Source: Rubrobacter sp.
GTDB lineage: Bacteria > Actinomycetota > Rubrobacteria > Rubrobacterales > Rubrobacteraceae
Assembly (NCBI GenBank): GCA_013695475.1
Contig: JACDAJ010000040.1
Coordinates: 1 to 36,473, forward strand
Length of the DNA: 36,473 nt
Direction of reading: 5' to 3'
Positions 31,973-36,473 of this stretch are shown piece by piece (position 1 is the first letter of the stretch; every line of letters begins with the position of its first letter). Position numbers and translations under genes: made by a program. The notes below the pieces were generated by a model. The model saw only the letters and a list, made by a program, of their open reading frames with translations, had not been told where the DNA came from and searched no databases.

Positions 31973-33415
31973 ATGGGACGCTCATGGCGTAACTTCTTCA
32001 GAAAGCGAAAGTACGAGCCGGAGGAAATGTCCGGCTCATCCGTCGCGACCGAAGAAATAGTCGAAGAAAAACAAGGAACGGAAGCCCCCGAAACCGAAGT
32101 CCGAAACGAAATTTCGGCGGCCGAGGAGATAGCCGAGTCGGATTTCCGGGATGAAACCCCGGTGGAAGGAATCTCCGAAACCGAAGCTCGGGGCGAAGCT
32201 GCGGTGACCGAAGACGGAATCCCCATCGCCGACGAGCCGACTCCGGGCGACGAAACCCCCGAAGCATCCGAGTCGGGGATGTCCGAGCCGAAGGCGCGGG
32301 ACGAAAGCTCGGCGACCGAGGAAGCCCCGGCCGCCGATGAGCGGATTCCGGGCGGCGAAGGCTCCGAAGCACCGGAGTCCGGGGGAGTTCCCATCGCCGA
32401 CGAGCCGATTCCAGGCGACGAGAATTCCGAAGCCCCGGAGGCCGTCGAGGAGCCGGAGGTTTTCGAGGATGTCGAAGAGGACGAACCCGTCGAAGGCGAA
32501 CCTTCCGGCGGGTGGTTCGGGCGGCTGCGGCAGGGGCTGAAACGGAGCCGGGAGTCGGTCGTCGGGCAACTCAACGCGGCGGTCGCCGAGTTCCGGGACG
32601 CCGACGACGAGGAGTTTTGGGAGCGGGTCGAGGAGGTTCTCATCGCCTCCGATGTCGGGGTTCCGACGACCGCGAAGCTCGTGGCGAAGCTCGAACAGGA
32701 AGCCCTCGAACGGAACATCACGAGCGAGAAGGAGCTTCGCGAGCTTCTCATCGAGAAGGCAGCCGAGATGCTCGAAGGCCCGGTCGAAATTGATCTCTCG
32801 AACGAGCCGACCGTTCTTCTCATGGTCGGCGTGAACGGAACCGGGAAGACGACGACCATCGGGAAACTGGCGCGGTATCTTCCCGTGGATAATGTAATGT
32901 TCGCCGCTGGGGACACGTTCCGGGCGGCGGCGATCGAGCAATTGCAGACGTGGGGCGAGCGGACGGGAACCCCGGTCATCTCCCGCGAGCGAGGCTCCGA
33001 TTCGGCGGCTGTGGCGCATGAGGCTGTCGAGACGGCGAGGCGCGAAGGCACCGATGTCCTTCTCATTGACACCGCTGGGAGGCTTCATACGAAGGTGAAT
33101 CTCATGGCCGAACTCGACAAAGTGAAGCGGGTCATCGGGCGGCAAATGCCGGACGCTCCGCACGAAGTCCTTCTCACGATTGACGCGACGACGGGGCAAA
33201 ACGGTTTGCGTCAGGCGAAGATGTTCGACGAGGTTGCGGGCGTCACCGGAGTCGTCCTCACGAAGCTAGACGGGACGGCGAAGGGTGGGATCGCGCTCGC
33301 CATTGCGAACGAGGTCGGGGTGCCGATAAAGTTGATCTCCGTCGGCGAGAAGGTCGAGGATCTCCACCCGTTCGACGCTCGCGAATTCGCGGAAGCATTG
33401 TTTGGAGATTTATAG
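31973..33415 (+). CDS. ftsY: Signal recognition particle receptor FtsY
   Basis: 480-residue SRP receptor GTPase. The N-terminal basic patch MGRSWRNFFRKRKYEPEE could contact membrane; residues 20-180 form a long acidic A domain with imperfect repeats (GIPIADEPTPGDE, ADERIPGGEGSEAPE, GVPIADEPIPGDE). The NG domain begins near GWFGRLRQGLKRSRESVVGQ: G1 GVNGTGKTT near residue 284, DTFRAAAIEQLQ, DTAGRLHTKVNLM, TKLDGTAKGG and the closing GEKVEDLHPFD. It pairs with Ffh encoded immediately downstream, with no gap. Confidence 0.96.
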   Translation: MGRSWRNFFRKRKYEPEEMSGSSVATEEIVEEKQGTEAPETEVRNEISAAEEIAESDFRDETPVEGISETEARGEAAVTEDGIPIADEPTPGDETPEASESGMSEPKARDESSATEEAPAADERIPGGEGSEAPESGGVPIADEPIPGDENSEAPEAVEEPEVFEDVEEDEPVEGEPSGGWFGRLRQGLKRSRESVVGQLNAAVAEFRDADDEEFWERVEEVLIASDVGVPTTAKLVAKLEQEALERNITSEKELRELLIEKAAEMLEGPVEIDLSNEPTVLLMVGVNGTGKTTTIGKLARYLPVDNVMFAAGDTFRAAAIEQLQTWGERTGTPVISRERGSDSAAVAHEAVETARREGTDVLLIDTAGRLHTKVNLMAELDKVKRVIGRQMPDAPHEVLLTIDATTGQNGLRQAKMFDEVAGVTGVVLTKLDGTAKGGIALAIANEVGVPIKLISVGEKVEDLHPFDAREFAEALFGDL

Positions 33416-34768
33416 ATGGCTATGTTCGAGACACTCGGCGAAAGACTGAATACCGCGCTCGACGGGGTGCGTTCGAGCGGGAACCTCACCGAGGATCAAG
33501 TAAAGGAAGTTACCCGTGAGATCCGCCTCGCCCTCCTCGAGGCCGACGTGAATTTTGGCGTCGTCAAGGAGTTCGTCGGGAATGTCCGGGAGCGGGCGAC
33601 GGGGGCGGAGGTGTCGAAAGCCCTTTCTCCGGGGCAGCAAATCGTGAAGATCGTGAACGAGGAGCTTGCGAACCTCATGGGCGGCACGCCGCATAAATTG
33701 ACGTATGCGTCGCGGCCACCGACGGTCATCATGCTCGCGGGTTTGAACGGCCACGGGAAGACGACGGCTGCCGGGAAGCTCGCGCTTTTCACCCGGAAAG
33801 AGGGGAAGCACCCGTATCTCATCGCATGCGACACGTATCGTCCGGCGGCCATCGAGCAGCTTCAGCAAATCGGGAAGGAACTCGGGGTTCCGGTTTATAC
33901 GGAGGGGGCGGAGGCGAAGCCCGAGGAGATCGCCGAGCGCGGGATAAAACAGGCTCGCGACGAAGGGTATGACTTCGTCATCGTGGACACGGCGGGTCGG
34001 CAGGTCGTGGATATGGATCTCATGGAGGAGATAAAGCGCGTCCGGGTCGCCTCGAAGCCGCACTCCGTCATGCTCGTCCTCGATGTCGTTACGGGGCAAA
34101 ACTCGGTCGAGGTCGCCGAGGCTTTCCAGGAATACGCCGATTACGACGCGATGATCCTCACGAAGCTCGACGGCGACGCGAGGGGCGGGGCGGCGCTCTC
34201 CGTCGTCTCCGTCACCGGGAAGCCGGTTCGGTTCGCGTCCGAGGGCGAGAAGATGAGCGAGTTCGATTATTTCTATCCGGACCGGATGGCCGGAAGGATC
34301 CTCGGTATGGGCGACGTCCTCACGCTCATCGAGAAGGCCGAGTCGGAGATGGACCGGGGCGAGGCCGAGGCGCAGGGAAAGAAGCTCATGAGCGGGAAGT
34401 TCACGTTCGAGGATTTCCTCCAGCAAATGCAAATGATAAAGAAGATGGGGCCGCTCTCCGGTCTCCTCGAAATGATCCCCGGCATGGGCAACCAGTTAAA
34501 AGGCGTGGACATAGACGACAATCAGCTCGGGCGGGTCGAGGCGATGATCACTTCGATGACGGTGAAGGAGCGGCAGAATCCGAAATTGTTGCAGAATCCC
34601 AGTCGGGCGCGTAGGATAGCTCGCGGCAGCGGCTCGACCCAGCAGGACGTTCAGAAGCTCGTCAAGCAATTCGGCCAGATGCAGAAAATGATGAAGCAAA
34701 TGGGCAAAGGCGGCGGAATGCCGAAGATGCCGAAGTTCCCCGGCGGAAATCCCTTCGGGAAAAACTGA
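33416..34768 (+). CDS. ffh: Signal recognition particle protein Ffh
   Basis: 450-residue SRP GTPase that binds 4.5S RNA and signal peptides. N domain residues 1-90; G1 GLNGHGKTT at 109-117, unusual against the common GLQGSGKTT (Gln to Asn, Ser to His) though the Lys and Thr are kept. Then [29 protein letters not shown] and [12 protein letters not shown]. The Met-rich M domain has [20 protein letters not shown], the RNA-binding [15 protein letters not shown], and a Met/Gly/Pro tail. Start ATG 33416 abuts the ftsY stop; GGAG is 8 nt upstream. Confidence 0.96.
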   Translation: MAMFETLGERLNTALDGVRSSGNLTEDQVKEVTREIRLALLEADVNFGVVKEFVGNVRERATGAEVSKALSPGQQIVKIVNEELANLMGGTPHKLTYASRPPTVIMLAGLNGHGKTTAAGKLALFTRKEGKHPYLIACDTYRPAAIEQLQQIGKELGVPVYTEGAEAKPEEIAERGIKQARDEGYDFVIVDTAGRQVVDMDLMEEIKRVRVASKPHSVMLVLDVVTGQNSVEVAEAFQEYADYDAMILTKLDGDARGGAALSVVSVTGKPVRFASEGEKMSEFDYFYPDRMAGRILGMGDVLTLIEKAESEMDRGEAEAQGKKLMSGKFTFEDFLQQMQMIKKMGPLSGLLEMIPGMGNQLKGVDIDDNQLGRVEAMITSMTVKERQNPKLLQNPSRARRIARGSGSTQQDVQKLVKQFGQMQKMMKQMGKGGGMPKMPKFPGGNPFGKN

Positions 34769-34787
34769 CACAGAGAAAGGAACGAAC

Positions 34788-35030
34788 ATGGCGGTAAAGA
34801 TCAGGTTGGCGAGGCACGGTTCGAAGGCAAACCCGTTTTACAGGATAGTCGTCGCGGATTCGCGCAGCCCCCGCGACGGTCGGTACATCGAGAGGATCGG
34901 GACATACGATCCCCAGCGCGAGCCGTCGGCCATCGAGGTGGATAACGAAAAAGCATCCGAGTGGCTCGGCAAGGGCGCGCAGCCCACGGGTCAGGTTCGG
35001 AAGCTGCTCGAAATATCGGGCGCGATTTAG
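34788..35030 (+). CDS. rpsP: 30S ribosomal protein S16
   Basis: 80-residue protein opening [20 protein letters not shown], with [20 protein letters not shown] and the C-terminal [16 protein letters not shown]. Start ATG 34788 follows AAAGGAACG. Position between ffh and khpA-rimM-trmD matches the conserved order. A 9-bp hairpin with one mismatch (35030-35050) follows the stop but has no U-run. Confidence 0.97.
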   Translation: MAVKIRLARHGSKANPFYRIVVADSRSPRDGRYIERIGTYDPQREPSAIEVDNEKASEWLGKGAQPTGQVRKLLEISGAI

Positions 35031-35115
35031 CGTTTCGCAAAGCGAACCGCGCTTTCAGCCGTCAACTTGTCAGCTTTTTTGGGACGATCTCTGTGAATTA
35101 CTTTTTTAGCGGTGG

Positions 35116-35358
35116 ATGATGGAGAAACTCGAAGACCTTCTCCGGCTTCTCGCACGCTCGCTTGTGGATAATCCCGACGAGGTCGAGGTCACGGGCGAGG
35201 AGAATGGCTCGCGCATCCACCTCGAGCTCCGCGTCGCCGACGACGACATGGGGAAGGTCATCGGTCGGCAAGGACGCACGGTGAAGGCGATTTGCACCGT
35301 CGTCAAAGCGGCATCGGTTCGGATGGAGAAGCGGGTCAACGTCGAGGTCGTGGACTGA
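35116..35358 (+). CDS. khpA: KH-domain RNA-binding protein KhpA
   Basis: 80-residue single-KH protein (YlqC/KhpA family), which binds RNA and acts with KhpB/Jag in cell elongation in streptococci. The type II KH signature is GKVIGRQGRTVKAICTVVKA; the opening is MMEKLEDLLRLLARSLVDNP. The start could be ATG 35116 or the adjacent ATG 35119; the ribosome-binding site is weak. Conserved rpsP-khpA-rimM order. Confidence 0.93.
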   Translation: MMEKLEDLLRLLARSLVDNPDEVEVTGEENGSRIHLELRVADDDMGKVIGRQGRTVKAICTVVKAASVRMEKRVNVEVVD

Positions 35359-35404
35359 GCGGTTTGGTTTGCGAATCGTACGTGTGGGATCTTCGGCTCT
35401 CGGC

Positions 35405-35432
35405 GTAGAGACGTAACATGCTGCGTCTCTAC
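35405..35432. repeat. GTAGAGACG...CGTCTCTAC palindromic element
   Basis: 28-bp imperfect palindrome: arms GTAGAGACG (35405-35413) and CGTCTCTAC (35424-35432) around TAACATGCTG with a CATG centre. It lies in the khpA-rimM gap. It closely resembles, from memory, a dispersed palindrome type seen in cyanobacteria and some other phyla. Confidence 0.75.
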
Positions 35433-35509
35433 AAACGTGGCGGCGAGCGAACGGGGAACTGTTCGAACCTGGTTTTGATGGCTTACTTTGCGAAGACCTC
35501 TTTCTCGAC

Positions 35510-36022
35510 ATGACCGACCGAAATGAACTCTCCTCGGAACTCTCCGACCCGGTTGTGATCGGGGTGATCTCCACCCCCCACGGCGTCCGCGGGACTTTGC
35601 GCGTGAAGCCCGTCGGCTCCGGCCTCCATCTTCGGAAAGGCGAGTCCCCGGTCGTCGGCGACAGGCGGCGAACCATCCTCGGAGCGCGGCAAACCCCGAA
35701 GGGATTTCTCGTGGATTTCGAGGGGATTTCGAGCCGGGAGGAGGCCGACGCCATGCGCGGAGCCGAACTCTTTCTCGACCGCGACGAACTCGACGAGCCG
35801 GACGAAGGCGAATTCTATGTCTCCGACCTCGTCGGCCTCGAAGCTCTCGACGAGTCGGGCGAAAAGGTGGGAACCGTCACCGAAACCTTCGAGACGGCGG
35901 CCCACGAAATCCTCGTCATCCGCGAGGACGGCGAAGAAATATACGTCCCCTTCACGATGGAACACGTCCCCGAAATAAACCTCGAAGCCGGGCGAATCAC
36001 GATAGCCCAGCCCGAGGAATAA
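35510..36022 (+). CDS. rimM: 16S rRNA processing protein RimM
   Basis: 170-residue 30S maturation factor that binds S19. N-terminal RimM barrel: VVIGVISTPHGVRGTLRVKP, then FLVDFEGISSREEADAMRGA. The PRC-barrel half starts at EGEFYVSDLVGLEALDESGE and ends in EEIYVPFTMEHVPEINLEAG. Start ATG 35510 has no clear Shine-Dalgarno. Precedes trmD as in most bacteria. Confidence 0.95.
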   Translation: MTDRNELSSELSDPVVIGVISTPHGVRGTLRVKPVGSGLHLRKGESPVVGDRRRTILGARQTPKGFLVDFEGISSREEADAMRGAELFLDRDELDEPDEGEFYVSDLVGLEALDESGEKVGTVTETFETAAHEILVIREDGEEIYVPFTMEHVPEINLEAGRITIAQPEE

Positions 36023-36036
36023 AGGTCGAGCGTGGC

Positions 36037-36068
36037 AACCAAAAACCAAAAACCAAAAACCAAAAACC
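36037..36068 (+). repeat. AAAAACC heptamer repeat between rimM and trmD
   Basis: AACC followed by four perfect AAAAACC units (36041-36068), 7 nt before the trmD ATG. Same unit and orientation relative to the genes as at 17979-18013. Confidence 0.95.
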
Positions 36069-36075
36069 CACTCCC

Positions 36076-36473
36076 ATGCGAAACATAGACGTTTTCTGCG
36101 TCTTCCCCGACTCCGTGGACGCGACGCTCCGAATCGGCGTCGTCGGCAAAGCCATCGAACACGGTGTCGTCGGCCTCCGGACATTCGGCTTCCGGGACTA
36201 TATTTCCGAAGGCCGCATTGACGACTCGCCGTATGGTGGCGGGGCGGGGATGGTTCTTCGCGTGGATGTCGTCGCCCGCGCCCTCGAATCGGTGTACGGC
36301 GTTCCGGCGAAGGAAGTCAAAGATGGACGTCGGGTCGTTCTCACGGAGCCGGCGGGGAGGAGGATGTCGCAAAGTTATGTCGAGGAGGTCTCCGAAGGCT
36401 CCGATCTCACGATTATTTGCGGTCGGTATGGCGGGGTGGACGAGCGGGTGTGGACGGAGTTATGCACCGAGGC
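36076..36473 (+). CDS. trmD: tRNA (guanine-37-N1) methyltransferase TrmD, 3' end outside window
   Basis: First 132 codons of the SPOUT methyltransferase that makes m1G37. Start ATG 36076 gives MRNIDVFCVFPDSVDATLRI. Family motifs: IDDSPYGGGAGMVLRVD, the LTEPAGRRMSQ strand, and ICGRYGGVDERV, where the usual CGRYEGVDERV has Glu to Gly. The knot and C-terminal domain lie beyond the window. The AAAAACC repeat occupies the position where a ribosome-binding site would lie, so initiation here is atypical. Confidence 0.94.
   Translation, partial: MRNIDVFCVFPDSVDATLRIGVVGKAIEHGVVGLRTFGFRDYISEGRIDDSPYGGGAGMVLRVDVVARALESVYGVPAKEVKDGRRVVLTEPAGRRMSQSYVEEVSEGSDLTIICGRYGGVDERVWTELCTE

Noticed and set aside
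1-36473. tRNA or rRNA genes
   Set aside because: I saw no cloverleaf or rRNA segments on either strand.

Overview
The window is a gene-dense, high-GC bacterial chromosome segment that is almost entirely housekeeping. It reads as a deep-branching actinobacterium (Rubrobacteria/Thermoleophilia-like; inference, moderate confidence). Reasons: a SepIVA/DivIVA-type coiled-coil gene directly before DUF177-rpmF, an anchored exported HNH nuclease of a type common in actinobacteria, zinc (Cys4) forms of L28 and L32, and several probable leaderless or near-leaderless starts. Codon choice is odd for such GC: Leu is mostly CTC/CTT/TTG with few CTG, AUA is common for Ile, and TTG starts are frequent (mltG, rpe, plsX, acpP, PIN toxin).

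Layout. (1) 1-4238: 3' part of alaS, ruvX and mltG, closed by a strong terminator. (2) 4680-7043: pilT-pilC, type IV pilus retraction ATPase and platform protein, without pilB beside them. (3) 7045-8057, minus strand: exported HNH nuclease plus a small unknown protein, ending 1 nt from pilC. (4) 8285-12658: rpe, then an FMN riboswitch and ribD-ribE-ribBA-ribH, closed by a terminator. (5) 12940-13161, minus: rpmB. (6) 13339-20284: fakA, degV/fakB, recG, an in-frame rsmD-coaD fusion, a sepIVA-like gene, DUF177 and rpmF. (7) 20443-24750: plsX, an array of micro-ORFs, fabH, fabD, fabZ, fabG. (8) 24878-27133: palindromic operator/promoter, acpP, fabF, rnc. (9) 27159-28508, minus: a lower-GC island with a PIN toxin-antitoxin pair and a stand-alone NusA-N-like protein, splitting the usual rnc-smc neighbourhood. 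(10) 28655-36473: smc, ftsY, ffh, rpsP, khpA, rimM and the start of trmD.

Functionally, 13-27 kb is a phospholipid/fatty-acid synthesis supercluster: fatty-acid kinase (FakA/DegV), PlsX, the FAS-II enzymes and ACP, with CoaD supplying the coenzyme A precursor. It is interleaved with ribosome and DNA-maintenance genes. The 28.6-36.5 kb block combines chromosome condensation, SRP targeting and ribosome/tRNA maturation. Many genes overlap by ATGA, GTGA or TTGA, implying translational coupling.

The most unusual element is at 21361-21792. The last 101 bp of plsX appear to have been tandemly duplicated into four further ATG-headed units (101, 60, 69, 101 bp), each preceded by a purine-rich ribosome-binding stretch. 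This gives two coupled micro-ORFs between plsX and fabH. Other points of note are the RsmD-CoaD fusion, a recG leader able to form alternative hairpins, AAAAACC heptamer arrays at two gene junctions, a GTAGAGACG...CGTCTCTAC palindrome, and an apparent absence of GTCGAC.
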